Assembly (NCBI RefSeq): GCF_016742135.1
Contig: NZ_JACVCG010000006.1
Coordinates: forward strand, 1-64,000
Direction: 5' to 3'
DNA length: 64,000 bases
Source: Brevundimonas sp.
GTDB taxonomy: Bacteria > Pseudomonadota > Alphaproteobacteria > Caulobacterales > Caulobacteraceae
Positions 25,173-33,333 of the stretch are shown here, in pieces. A model generated the notes under the pieces. The model was given only the letters and a program-made list of their open reading frames with translations, searched no databases and was not told the origin of the DNA. The position numbers and the translations under genes were made by a program. The stretch's first letter is position 1. Each line of letters starts with the position of its first letter.

Positions 25173-27169
25173 TGCAGGACCCGCCTGTCGTTCTCGACGA
25201 GATTGTGGTCACCGCCCCGCGCCTGCCCCCTGCGGCGGGCGACGCCGCCTTTTCCGTGATCCGGCTGGACGGCGAGACGCTGGACCGGTCGACGCGACTG
25301 GACGAGGCGCTGGGGCGGGTGCCCGCGGTCAGTTTGTTCCGGCGGACCTCCAGCCTGACCGCCAATCCGACGACCCAGGGTCTGTCGCTGCGGGCCGTGG
25401 CCCCGACCGGCGCCGGCCGGGCGCTGGTGACGCTGGAAGGGGTGCCGCTGAATGATCCTTTCGGCGGCTGGGTGATCTGGGCCGAGGTTCCGCCCGAGGG
25501 CCTGTCGAGCGCCGATGTGGTGCGCGCCGGGGGCACCGGCCCCTATGGCGCGGGCGCGCTGACCGGATCGGTGCTGCTGCGGGAGCGTGATACCGGCGGG
25601 GCCTGGACGGCGGCGCTCGGCGAGCGCGGCTCGGCCCGGCTGGCGGCCTCGGGCACCGGCGACCTCGGCCCCCTCAGCTGGGTGGCGACGGCCGGACATG
25701 AGCGGTCCGACGGCCACACGCCGGTGCGGGCGCCCGACGCCGGGGCCGCCGACCGGCCGCTGGATCTCGAGGCCAGCTCGGCCTCGCTGCGGCTGGACCT
25801 GCCGATGGGCGATGCGCTGATCTCGACCCGGGGCTCGGTCTTCCGGGAACGGCGCGGCTCGGGCGTGGAGGGCGCGGATGCCGAGGCCTCGGGCACCGCC
25901 CTGTCCCTGACCGCGACCCGCCAGCCCGGGGACGACCGGGCCGGCTGGCGCGTGCAGCTGTGGCGGCGGACCAGCGACCTTGAGAACCGCTTTGTCGCCA
26001 CAGCGGCCGATCGCTCCTCGACCACCCCGGCCAATGACCAGTTCCACACCCCGGCCACGTCCTGGGGGCTGAACGCCGCATGGCGGGTTCGCCGGGGCGG
26101 GTTTGAGACCGAGCTGGGTCTCGATGCCCGCCGGGCCGAGGGCGAGACCAATGAACGCTATCGCTTCATGGAAGGCGAATTCACCCGAACCCGGCAGGCG
26201 GGGGGCGAGACGTCGGTCGCCGGGGTCTATGCCGAGGCGAGTGTCACCCGGGGACCGTGGCTGATCACCGGAGGGCTGCGCCTCGACCACTGGTCCGCCA
26301 CCGACGGCCGACGGGTCGAGCGGGATCTCCAGACCGATGCCCTGGTGCTGGACGAACAGCCTGCTGATCAGTCGGGCGAGGTGGTGTCGGCCCGGCTGGG
26401 GGTGCGGCGTGCCCTGTCATCCGAATGGTCGGTGCGGGCGGCGGCCTACAGCGCCTTTCGGCCGGCAACCCTGAACGAGCTGCACCGACCGTTCCGGGTC
26501 GGCAATGATATCACCGAGGCCAATGCCGGGCTGGTGCCCGAACAGTTGACCGGCATCGAGGCCGGATTGGCGCGCGAGACCGACCGGCTGGACCTTCGGG
26601 CCACAGTCTTTGCCACACGGATCGAGGACGCCATCGTCAATGTGACGATTGGTGAGGGCCCCGGCACCTTTCCTCGCGCAGGCTTTGTCCCGGCTGGCGG
26701 GGTGCTGCGCGAGCGGCAGAACGCCGGGACAATCGAGGCCGTCGGTCTGGAACTGGAGGCCGAGGCGCGGCTGCGCGAGGGCCTGACGTTGCGGGGCGCG
26801 CTGGCAGCCACGGATGCGCGGGTGGACGGCGGGTCGCAGGCGCCGCAACTGACCGGGCTGCGCCCCGCCCAGGCCCCGATCTGGAGCGCGACGGCGGGGC
26901 TGGACTGGACCCCGGCGCCGGACTGGACTGTAATCGTCGATGCCCGCTGGGAGAGCCGCCGCTTCGACGACGATCTGAACAGCCGCGTGCTGGATCCGGC
27001 GCTGACCGTCTCGGCGCGGCTGGAGCGAGAACTGTCGCCCGGCCTGACCGGGTGGGTCGAGGGGGTGAACCTGTTCGATGCCGACGTGGAAACGGCGGAA
27101 ACCGGCACGGGGGTGGTGTCCTATGGTCCGCCCCGCACGCTCTGGATCGGACTGTCGCGGCGCTGGTAG
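25169..27169 (+). CDS. TonB-dependent receptor without visible signal peptide
   Basis: A 666-residue outer-membrane receptor. A TonB-box-like stretch ([11 protein letters not shown], residues 8-18) leads into a plug domain (about 20-140: [21 protein letters not shown], then [14 protein letters not shown]), followed by a beta-barrel ending in an aromatic residue (RRW), typical for BAM-dependent insertion. Receptors of this family import siderophores, vitamin B12 or other ligands. The ATG at 25169 overlaps the Mur ligase stop. No signal peptide is encoded at or upstream of this start in the same frame, which is odd for an outer-membrane protein. Ligand is unknown; the downstream reductive genes suggest iron chelates. 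Confidence 0.8.
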   Translation: MMQDPPVVLDEIVVTAPRLPPAAGDAAFSVIRLDGETLDRSTRLDEALGRVPAVSLFRRTSSLTANPTTQGLSLRAVAPTGAGRALVTLEGVPLNDPFGGWVIWAEVPPEGLSSADVVRAGGTGPYGAGALTGSVLLRERDTGGAWTAALGERGSARLAASGTGDLGPLSWVATAGHERSDGHTPVRAPDAGAADRPLDLEASSASLRLDLPMGDALISTRGSVFRERRGSGVEGADAEASGTALSLTATRQPGDDRAGWRVQLWRRTSDLENRFVATAADRSSTTPANDQFHTPATSWGLNAAWRVRRGGFETELGLDARRAEGETNERYRFMEGEFTRTRQAGGETSVAGVYAEASVTRGPWLITGGLRLDHWSATDGRRVERDLQTDALVLDEQPADQSGEVVSARLGVRRALSSEWSVRAAAYSAFRPATLNELHRPFRVGNDITEANAGLVPEQLTGIEAGLARETDRLDLRATVFATRIEDAIVNVTIGEGPGTFPRAGFVPAGGVLRERQNAGTIEAVGLELEAEARLREGLTLRGALAATDARVDGGSQAPQLTGLRPAQAPIWSATAGLDWTPAPDWTVIVDARWESRRFDDDLNSRVLDPALTVSARLERELSPGLTGWVEGVNLFDADVETAETGTGVVSYGPPRTLWIGLSRRW

Positions 27170-27180
27170 GAAACGCTACT

Positions 27181-27195
27181 TGCAAGCGGTTCGCA
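27181..27195. promoter_or_regulatory. Candidate Fur/Irr-type operator
   Basis: TGCAAGCGGTTCGCA is an imperfect 15-bp dyad with TGC/GCA ends, resembling the TGCAAAT-ATTTGCA type site of alphaproteobacterial Fur. It lies 20 bases before the PepSY start in an otherwise tight cluster. Iron regulation is inferred from this match and the gene content. Confidence 0.4.
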
Positions 27196-27214
27196 TTTTT
27201 GGCACAGGCGCAGG

Positions 27215-27871
27215 GTGTCGACCTCCCCTGCACCCACTCCTGCCCCATCTGCCGCCCGGCTGAGCTCCGCGCGGGCCTTCTGGCTGAAGCAGTTGCACCA
27301 GTGGCACTGGATTTCGGCCTCGGTCAGTCTGGTGGGCCTGATCCTGTTTGCGATCACCGGTTTTACCCTGAACCACGCCGCCCGGATCCCGGCCGAGCCG
27401 GTGGTGGTCGAGCGCACCGCCACCCTGCCCGCGCCGCTGCTGGAGCGGCTTGCCGACTTCCCCGCCGAGACCACCGACCCGGTGCCCGACGCCTTGGCCC
27501 GCTGGGCCGAGGGGGCGCTGGACGTGGCTATCGCCGGACGGACCACCGAGACGACAGAGGCGGAAATCTATGTCGCCCTGCCTAGGCCCGGCGGCGACGG
27601 CTGGATGACGCTGGACCGGCAGACGGGCGAGGCCCTTGTCGAGGTGACCACGCGCGGGCCGATCGCCTATCTGAATGACCTGCACAAGGGGCGCGATACG
27701 GGTGCGGCCTGGTCGCTGTTCATTGATGTGTTCGCGGGGGCCTGTCTGGTGTTTGCCCTGACCGGGCTGGCGTTGCTGGTCCTGCATGCCCGCAATCGCC
27801 GGATGACCTGGCCTCTGGTGTCGCTGGGTCTGCTGATCCCGCTGATCCTTGCCCTGATCTTTATCCATTGA
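27215..27871 (+). CDS. PepSY-associated membrane protein
   Basis: A 218-residue PepSY-TM family protein. Residues about 20-50 contain the LKQLHQWHWISASVSLVGLILFAITGFTL helix with His residues suited to haem binding, a periplasmic domain follows (55-150), then the conserved LNDLHKGRDTGAAWSLFIDVFAG stretch and two C-terminal helices (about 165-217). Related proteins act in reduction of ferric siderophores (FpvG-type) or in transmembrane electron transfer. The GTG at 27215 is the only suitable start; a purine-rich stretch precedes it. First gene after a Fur-like site and 45 bases behind the receptor. Confidence 0.83.
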   Translation: MSTSPAPTPAPSAARLSSARAFWLKQLHQWHWISASVSLVGLILFAITGFTLNHAARIPAEPVVVERTATLPAPLLERLADFPAETTDPVPDALARWAEGALDVAIAGRTTETTEAEIYVALPRPGGDGWMTLDRQTGEALVEVTTRGPIAYLNDLHKGRDTGAAWSLFIDVFAGACLVFALTGLALLVLHARNRRMTWPLVSLGLLIPLILALIFIH

Positions 27872-27885
27872 GTGCCCGAGTTCCC

Positions 27886-28404
27886 ATGAAATCCCTGAGC
27901 CTCACCGCCACCCTGCCCGCCGCCGGACTGATGCTGATGGGGGCCGCCCCGGTGCCGTCGGGTGATCTGACGGTCAGCATCGGCATTCCGCGTATCAACA
28001 GCGCCTCGTATCACCGGCCCTATGTGGCGGTGTGGATCGAGCGGCCCGACCAGACCGCCGTGCGCACCCTGTCGGTCTGGTACGACACCGCCCTGCCCGC
28101 CGGAGAGGGCAAGGACTGGCTGAAGGACATCCGTACCTGGTGGCGCAAGGACGGGCGCAACCTGACCCTGCCGGCGGACGGCGTATCAGGCCCGACCCGC
28201 GCGCCGGGCACCCAGACGGTCACGGTTCCCGCCTCGCGCCTGCGCGACCTTCCCGCCGGAAACTATGTGCTCGCGGTCGAGGCCGCACGCGAGCTGGGCG
28301 GCCGCGAGATCGTGCGGGTGCCCTTCCGCCTCGGCGCCGCCAATACCGCATCGGGCACCGGAACATCCGAGCTGGGTGCCGTGCGCGTCACCGTTGCCCG
28401 CTGA
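27886..28404 (+). CDS. Exported DUF2271 protein
   Basis: A 172-residue protein with a signal peptide (MKSLSLTATLPAAGLMLMGAA). The mature domain has the DUF2271 pattern: SYHRPYVAVWIERPD, then LSVWYDTALPAGEGKDWLKDIRTWWRK, and a C-terminal beta segment with GNYVLAVEAARELGG and the RVPFRLG strand. Members appear repeatedly in clusters with PepSY proteins and ApbE; no biochemical function is established as far as I know. The fold is predicted beta-sandwich, exported to the periplasm. The ATG at 27886 is preferred over an in-frame TTG at 27868 because it gives the signal peptide directly. Confidence 0.8.
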   Translation: MKSLSLTATLPAAGLMLMGAAPVPSGDLTVSIGIPRINSASYHRPYVAVWIERPDQTAVRTLSVWYDTALPAGEGKDWLKDIRTWWRKDGRNLTLPADGVSGPTRAPGTQTVTVPASRLRDLPAGNYVLAVEAARELGGREIVRVPFRLGAANTASGTGTSELGAVRVTVAR

Positions 28405-28423
28405 TCATCACAGGGACAGACCC

Positions 28424-29242
28424 ATGACCCGCTATCGCTTCTCGCCGCTTCTGGCCTTTGTCGCCGGGGTCATCGCCCTGATGGCCGTGCCGCTGGGGGC
28501 CCATGCCCATCGCGCCTGGATGCAGCCCAGTTCCACCGTGCTGTCGGGCACCGACGCCTGGATCGGCGTTGATGCGGGCATGTCGAATGGTGTCTTCATT
28601 GCCGACCACGCGGCCATGCGGCTCGACGGCCTGACCATCACCGGGCCGGATGGGCAACTGCTGAGCCCCGAAAACATGATGCGCGGCCGCTATCGCGCGA
28701 CCTTTGACGTGCATCTGACGCAGCAGGGCACCTATCGCATCGCCAATGTGCTGGGCAGCGTGGTGGCGAGCTACACCCTGAACGGCGAGCGCCAACGCTG
28801 GCGTGGCACGCCGGCGGAGTATCCACAGGGCGTGCCGGAAGGCGCGACGGCGGTCGAGGCGACGCTTTCGGCCATGCGGGTCGAGACCTTTGTCACCCTG
28901 GGCAATCTGAGCGACGACGTGTTCGTCCCGACGGGCTACGGGCTGGAGATGGTGCCGGTCACCCATCCCAATGATCTGGTCCTGGGTGAGGCAGGCCAAT
29001 TCCGCCTGCTGATCGACGGTCGGCCGGCGGCGGGGCTGGAGGTGACCATCGCCCGCGGCGGCTCGCGCTACCGGACCGCTCCGGAAGAGCTGACCCTGAC
29101 CACCGATGCCGACGGGGTCTATTCGGTCGACTGGCCCGAGGCCGGGATGTACTGGATGCATGCCTCGATCCAGGTGCCAGGCGGGGATGGCCGGCTGCCG
29201 CTGTCGGCCCAGTACAACGGGGTCGTCGAGGTCCTGCCCTGA
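28424..29242 (+). CDS. Exported DUF4198 protein
   Basis: A 272-residue periplasmic protein: signal peptide to about residue 28 (ending GAHA), then a mature start HRAWMQPSS typical of DUF4198/CbiK-like proteins. The His directly after cleavage is conserved in the family and could bind a metal, as in nickel/cobalt-related relatives. The C-terminal part (about 190-265) is a carboxypeptidase-regulatory-like beta domain (DGRPAAGLEVTIARGG, then TDADGVYSVDWPEAGMYWMHA). Function unproven; a periplasmic metal-binding or delivery role fits the cluster. It lies 19 bases after the DUF2271 gene. Confidence 0.8.
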   Translation: MTRYRFSPLLAFVAGVIALMAVPLGAHAHRAWMQPSSTVLSGTDAWIGVDAGMSNGVFIADHAAMRLDGLTITGPDGQLLSPENMMRGRYRATFDVHLTQQGTYRIANVLGSVVASYTLNGERQRWRGTPAEYPQGVPEGATAVEATLSAMRVETFVTLGNLSDDVFVPTGYGLEMVPVTHPNDLVLGEAGQFRLLIDGRPAAGLEVTIARGGSRYRTAPEELTLTTDADGVYSVDWPEAGMYWMHASIQVPGGDGRLPLSAQYNGVVEVLP

Positions 29243-29261
29243 GCCGTGCCCTGAGGTCCTG

Positions 29262-30362
29262 ATGTCCGAGCCGCGTGTCCCCGCCTCCAGCCATTCGGCA
29301 CCGCCGGTCATCGACCTGTCCGGGGGCGCGAACGAGCCACGTCCGGAGACGGACAATCGCGTCCTTATCCCGGCCTTTCGCAGCGCGCCGGAAAAGCCGC
29401 CGGGGACGCAGATCGCGCAGCTGGGCGGGGAGACCATGGGCACGGTCTGGACGGCCCGCATCGTGGTGCGCGACGAGGGCGAGGCCAGCCGCTGGCAAGC
29501 CCTGATCGAGGAGGAACTGGGCCGCGTCATCGCCCTGTTCAGCCCGTGGGAGCGCAACAGTGAGATCTCCCGGTTCAATGGGGCCCCCGAGGGCACCTGG
29601 GCCCTGTCCGATGCCTTCTGGACCGTCCTGACCCGGGCGCTGGAGCTGGCGGATGACACCAATGGCGCGGTCGATCCGACGCTGGGACCGCTGGTCGACC
29701 TGTGGGGGTTCGGACCGCCCGGACGCCGTTCGCCGCTGCTGCCCCTGCCCACGGACGAAGAGATCGAGACGGCGAGGGCCAGGAGCGGCTGGATGCGCCT
29801 GCGGCTGAACGTCGATGCGCGCGCGGCGGTCCAGCCGGGCGGGCTGAAGCTGGACCTGTCGGGGATCGCCAAGGGCCATGCGGTCGACCGCATCTCGCTG
29901 CGGCTGGCGCGCGAGGGGGCGACCTCGCACCTGTTCGAGATCGGCGGCGAACTGAAGGGCGTCGGCGTCAAACCCGATGGGCGCCCGTGGTGGGTCGAGC
30001 TGGAGAAGCCCGCGGGGCTTGAGGCACCACGCACCATCGCCGCCCTGTATGGTCTGGCGGTTGCCACCTCGGGCGAGGCACGTCGCCAGTTCGTCCACGG
30101 CGGCCAGACCTATTCCCACACCATCGACGGGCGCACGGGGCGGCCCGTGGCCAATGGCATGGTCTCGGTCTCGGTGCTGCACGACTCGGCCATGGTCGCC
30201 GATGCACTGGCGACCGCCCTTACGGTGATGGGACCCGAGGAGGGTCCGGCCCACGCCGAGGCCGCAGGCATTGCCGCCCTGATGGTTCACCGTACCGACG
30301 ACGGGCTGGTCGAGCAGATGAGCCCCGCGCTTCTGGCGATGCTGGACGTCGGGCGGGAATGA
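29262..30362 (+). CDS. ApbE-type FAD:protein FMN transferase
   Basis: A 366-residue ApbE homologue. The FAD-binding core has GGETMGTVW near residue 56, then FSPWERNSEISRFN, GAVDPTLGPLVDLWGFG, KLDLSGIAKGHAVDRI near residue 205, and the TYSHTIDGRTGRPV motif near residue 285 with the metal-binding Asp and Thr. ApbE attaches FMN covalently to Thr/Ser in exported redox proteins. Most ApbE proteins are exported lipoproteins; this one has about 45 polar N-terminal residues and no signal peptide, so it may act in the cytoplasm. I see no canonical D-x-x-[ST]-G-A-[ST] target in the neighbours. Stop overlaps the next start (ATGA). Confidence 0.87.
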   Translation: MSEPRVPASSHSAPPVIDLSGGANEPRPETDNRVLIPAFRSAPEKPPGTQIAQLGGETMGTVWTARIVVRDEGEASRWQALIEEELGRVIALFSPWERNSEISRFNGAPEGTWALSDAFWTVLTRALELADDTNGAVDPTLGPLVDLWGFGPPGRRSPLLPLPTDEEIETARARSGWMRLRLNVDARAAVQPGGLKLDLSGIAKGHAVDRISLRLAREGATSHLFEIGGELKGVGVKPDGRPWWVELEKPAGLEAPRTIAALYGLAVATSGEARRQFVHGGQTYSHTIDGRTGRPVANGMVSVSVLHDSAMVADALATALTVMGPEEGPAHAEAAGIAALMVHRTDDGLVEQMSPALLAMLDVGRE

Positions 30363-31696
30363 CCCTCGGGGGCGGCGAGTTCTGGGCTGCGGCGGCGGCG
30401 CTGGCCTGGGCCGGGCTGACCGCGTGGTCGTTGCGCCCGCGTCCGGCGCCGGAGGCCAACGGCGAGGCCGCGACGCTGGTCGTACACGCCAGCCAGACCG
30501 GCAGTGCCGAGGCCCTGGCCGAGGAAGCCGCGGCCGCGCTTGCCGCCACGGGCCTGTCGGTCCAGCGGCTGAGCCTGTCCCGGTTGACCCCCGAGCTCCT
30601 GACGAAGGCCGAGCGTCTGTTCCTGATCGCGGCGACCACGGGCGAGGGCGATGCGCCCGATGAGGCGACCGGTTTCCTGCGACGGCTCATGCCCACACCG
30701 CCCGACCTGTCGCACCTTCAGGTCGGGGTCCTGGCGCTGGGCGACAGCAGCTATGGCCACTATTGCGGTTTCGGGCGAGCGCTGGACGGCTGGCTGGCGC
30801 GGGCGGGGGCGACAGCCCTGTTCGACCGGGTCGAGGTGGACCGGCTGGACCCCGGCGCCCTGGCGCATTGGCGGCATCAGCTGACGGCTATGACCGGCGC
30901 CACCTTCGCCCGGGAGACGCGTAGCCGCCCGCACCGCCCCTGGCGGCTGGAGCGGCGCGCCCATCTGAACCCCGGCAGTCCCGGTCGGCCGGTCTATCGC
31001 CTGCGGCTGCGCCCCATCGGGGACTTCCCGGACTGGCGAGCCGGAGATGTAGCCGAAGTCGAACTGCCGGAAGCCATAGCCGGTCAGCCGGGTCAGTTGC
31101 GCGACTATTCCATCGCCACCGTGCCGGCGGATCGGGGTATCGATCTGATCATCCGCGAAACGGTGCGCGAGGACGGCAGCCCCGGTCTGGCCTCCGGTTG
31201 GCTTCTGGACCGTTGCCGGATCGGCGAGACGGTGCCGCTGCGCATCCGGACCAACCGGACCTTTCACGGGCCCGAGCCCTCGGTGCCGCTGGTCCTCATC
31301 GGCAATGGCACGGGGCTGGGCGGGCTTGTGGCGCATCTGTCGGAGCGGGCGCGCGCCGCGAAACCCGGACCGGCGTGGCTGCTGTTCGGCGAGCGGACCC
31401 AGGCCCATGACGCCCTGCTGGACCAACGGCTGCAAGGCTGGATCGCTGCCGGCGTGTTGACCCGGCTGGACCGGGCCTTCTCGCGCGACAAGGGCGGTGC
31501 CCGCTATGTGCAGGACATCCTGCGGGCCGAGGCTGACAGTCTGCGCGATTGGGTCGACCGGGGCGCCACGATCATGGTCTGCGGCAGTCTGAAGGGCATG
31601 GCGCCGGGCGTGGATGCAGCGCTCCGCGACATTCTCAGCGAGGACCGGCTTCTGGACCTGCGCGAGGCCGGGCGCTACCGGCGGGATGTGTACTAG
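30359..31696 (+). CDS. Membrane-anchored flavodoxin/ferredoxin-reductase fusion
   Basis: A 445-residue diflavin reductase. One N-terminal hydrophobic segment (about 5-25) anchors it in the inner membrane. A flavodoxin domain follows (about 38-180) with the FMN-phosphate loop HASQTGSAEALAE and the loop GEGDAPD, then a ferredoxin-NADP reductase domain with RDYSIATVP (flavin) and the NADPH-binding LIGNGTGLGG near residue 318, ending in a family-typical aromatic residue (VY). This is the sulfite-reductase flavoprotein architecture used to pass NADPH electrons onward. The likely acceptor here is the PepSY membrane protein or a periplasmic partner; this is inferred from the cluster. Confidence 0.85.
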   Translation: MTLGGGEFWAAAAALAWAGLTAWSLRPRPAPEANGEAATLVVHASQTGSAEALAEEAAAALAATGLSVQRLSLSRLTPELLTKAERLFLIAATTGEGDAPDEATGFLRRLMPTPPDLSHLQVGVLALGDSSYGHYCGFGRALDGWLARAGATALFDRVEVDRLDPGALAHWRHQLTAMTGATFARETRSRPHRPWRLERRAHLNPGSPGRPVYRLRLRPIGDFPDWRAGDVAEVELPEAIAGQPGQLRDYSIATVPADRGIDLIIRETVREDGSPGLASGWLLDRCRIGETVPLRIRTNRTFHGPEPSVPLVLIGNGTGLGGLVAHLSERARAAKPGPAWLLFGERTQAHDALLDQRLQGWIAAGVLTRLDRAFSRDKGGARYVQDILRAEADSLRDWVDRGATIMVCGSLKGMAPGVDAALRDILSEDRLLDLREAGRYRRDVY

Positions 31697-32922
31697 GCGC
31701 CTTTCGCGACCGCCTTCATCGACACAGTCGGGTCCGCCAGCTTTTCGGCATCGACTGGCGTGGCCTTGGCAATCAGCAGACGCCCGCCCATGAACTCGGC
31801 CGGCGCATTGATCGCCTCGACGCACAGCAGCCGGTCGCCCGCCAGATGGAAGACGGCCAGTCCGGCGTCGTCGGCCACGGTGCGGACGACCTTGCGATCC
31901 GCGCCGTCGGAGAGCCCCGCCATCTGCAGTTTCAGATCGTACTGGTCGGACCAGAACCATGGGACTTCGGGCGGGGGCGGGTTACGGCCCGTGATCGCCG
32001 CGGCGGCCTGTTTGGCCTGTTCCAGCGCATTGGGCACGCTCTCCAGTCGCACCACCCGGCCATCGTGGACGGGCACCGGGCGCCGGGTCATGTCGCCGAG
32101 CGCATAGATGTCGGGGTCCGAGGTGCGGGCCGTGTCATCGACCACCACACCCCCGTCGCAGGTCAGACCGGCGGCGGCGGCCAGTCCTTCACAGGCCACG
32201 CCGCCGACACCGACGATCACCAGATCGGCCGGCAGGCTCTGGCCGTCGTCCAGGGTCACGCCGCCGACCGCGCCATCGTCGCCCGGCTGGAAGGCCACGA
32301 CCGTGCGCCCGGTGAGGAGGGTCACGCCGTGCCGCGTATGCGCCGCGTGCATGAAGTCGGCCAGCACATCCGACGCCACCCGGGCCAGCAGGCGAGTCTC
32401 GCGCTCGACCACCACGACCTCGGCGCCCAGCGCCCGGGCCGAGGCCGCAACCTCCAGTCCGACATAGCCGCCGCCGACGACCACCAGCCTCGTCCCCGGC
32501 CGGATCGCCGCCCTGAGCTTTCGCCCGTCCGCGAGGGTCCGCAGTTCGAGCACGTTCGCCAGCTCCGCACCCGGCACCGCCAGCTTCCGCGCCGTGGACC
32601 CGGTCGCGAGGATCAGGGTGTCGTAAGCGACGGTTTCCCCGTCCGTAAGCATCACCGACTTGCCGGCACGGTCGATGGCCGTGACCGTCTGGCCCAGCCG
32701 CAGCTCGATGTTCTGTTCGACATAGAAGTCGGCGGGCCGCAGCAGCAGATCCTCCTCCTCGCCCTCGCCCTTCAGCAGGGCCTTGGACAGGGGCGGGCGC
32801 TGATAGGGGGCGACTGGCTCCTCGCCGATCAGCACCACCTCGCCGTCGTATCCATACTGTCTGAGAAGCGCGGCCGCACTGCCCCCGGCATGCCCCGCGC
32901 CCACGATCACGATCCTGCTCAT
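31693..32922 (-). CDS. FAD-dependent ferredoxin/rubredoxin reductase-like oxidoreductase
   Basis: A 409-residue pyridine nucleotide-disulphide family reductase. The FAD site is IVIVGAGHAGGSAAA at the N-terminus, the NAD(H) site LVVVGGGYVGLEVAAS near residue 150, and the second FAD motif DIYALGDMTRRP near residue 268. The C-terminal domain (about 320-409) contains PWFWSDQYDLKLQMAG, diagnostic of the ferredoxin reductases that serve Rieske dioxygenases, rubredoxins or P450 ferredoxins. It transfers electrons from NADH to a small iron-sulphur partner; no partner gene is adjacent. Convergent with the diflavin reductase (4-base overlap). The ATG at 32922 lacks a strong ribosome site; a GTG at 32931 is possible. 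Confidence 0.88.
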   Translation of the reverse strand: MSRIVIVGAGHAGGSAAALLRQYGYDGEVVLIGEEPVAPYQRPPLSKALLKGEGEEEDLLLRPADFYVEQNIELRLGQTVTAIDRAGKSVMLTDGETVAYDTLILATGSTARKLAVPGAELANVLELRTLADGRKLRAAIRPGTRLVVVGGGYVGLEVAASARALGAEVVVVERETRLLARVASDVLADFMHAAHTRHGVTLLTGRTVVAFQPGDDGAVGGVTLDDGQSLPADLVIVGVGGVACEGLAAAAGLTCDGGVVVDDTARTSDPDIYALGDMTRRPVPVHDGRVVRLESVPNALEQAKQAAAAITGRNPPPPEVPWFWSDQYDLKLQMAGLSDGADRKVVRTVADDAGLAVFHLAGDRLLCVEAINAPAEFMGGRLLIAKATPVDAEKLADPTVSMKAVAKGA

Positions 32923-32975
32923 AACCCGCACATAGGCTGCGATGGCCGGTCGCACCATAGGCAGGACGATAGCGC

Positions 32976-33007
32976 TTGACCGTTCCACTGTTACAGCATA
33001 GTGGAAC
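32976..33007 (+). promoter_or_regulatory. Promoter of the his operon with overlapping operator
   Basis: TTGACC at 32976-32981 is a good -35 box. Directly after it, GTTCCACT (32982-32989) and AGTGGAAC (33000-33007) form a perfect 8-bp inverted repeat with a 10-base spacer, filling the -35 to -10 interval. The -10 is weak (TAGTGG at 32999). The arrangement is that of a repressor site, probably for the regulator encoded next. Confidence 0.6.
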
Positions 33008-33012
33008 GCGCC

Positions 33013-33333
33013 ATGACCGACGCCCTTCCCCCCAATGCCGCCGTTCCGGCCCGCAGCCGGCTGGATCTGTACGACGCCCTGCTGTGCCTGAAGACGCGCG
33101 AGGAGGTCGACGCCTTCCTCGCCGACCTGTGCACGCCGGCCGAGGTGCGCGCCTTTGCCGAGCGCTGGCAGGTAGCGCGCCTGCTGGACGCAGGCGGGAA
33201 GTCGTACCGCGAGATCGCCGCCGAGGCGCAGGCCAGCCCGACCACGGTCGTGCGCGTGGCCCGCTTCCTCAAGGAAATGCCGCATCAGGGCTACCGCCTG
33301 GTGCTTGACCGACAGTCCGGAGTATCCGCGTGA
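33013..33333 (+). CDS. TrpR-family regulator (YerC/YecD type)
   Basis: A 106-residue TrpR-superfamily protein. The conserved helices read LYDALLCLKTREEVDAFLADLCTPAEVRAFAERW, followed by the helix-turn-helix LLDAGGKSYREIAAEAQASPTTVVRVARFL. YerC proteins share the TrpR fold, where an amino acid co-repressor alters the DNA-binding helices; TrpR-family proteins of this type have been proposed as histidine-pathway regulators. Being the first gene of the his operon supports that. The ATG at 33013 is chosen because the operator dyad extends to 33007; a GTG at 33001 lies inside it. Its stop overlaps the hisG start (GTGA). Confidence 0.85.
   Translation: MTDALPPNAAVPARSRLDLYDALLCLKTREEVDAFLADLCTPAEVRAFAERWQVARLLDAGGKSYREIAAEAQASPTTVVRVARFLKEMPHQGYRLVLDRQSGVSA

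Noticed and set aside
28388..30290. Long minus-strand frames opposite DUF4198 and ApbE
   Set aside because: Opposite strongly supported genes with family motifs; no ribosome sites or domains.
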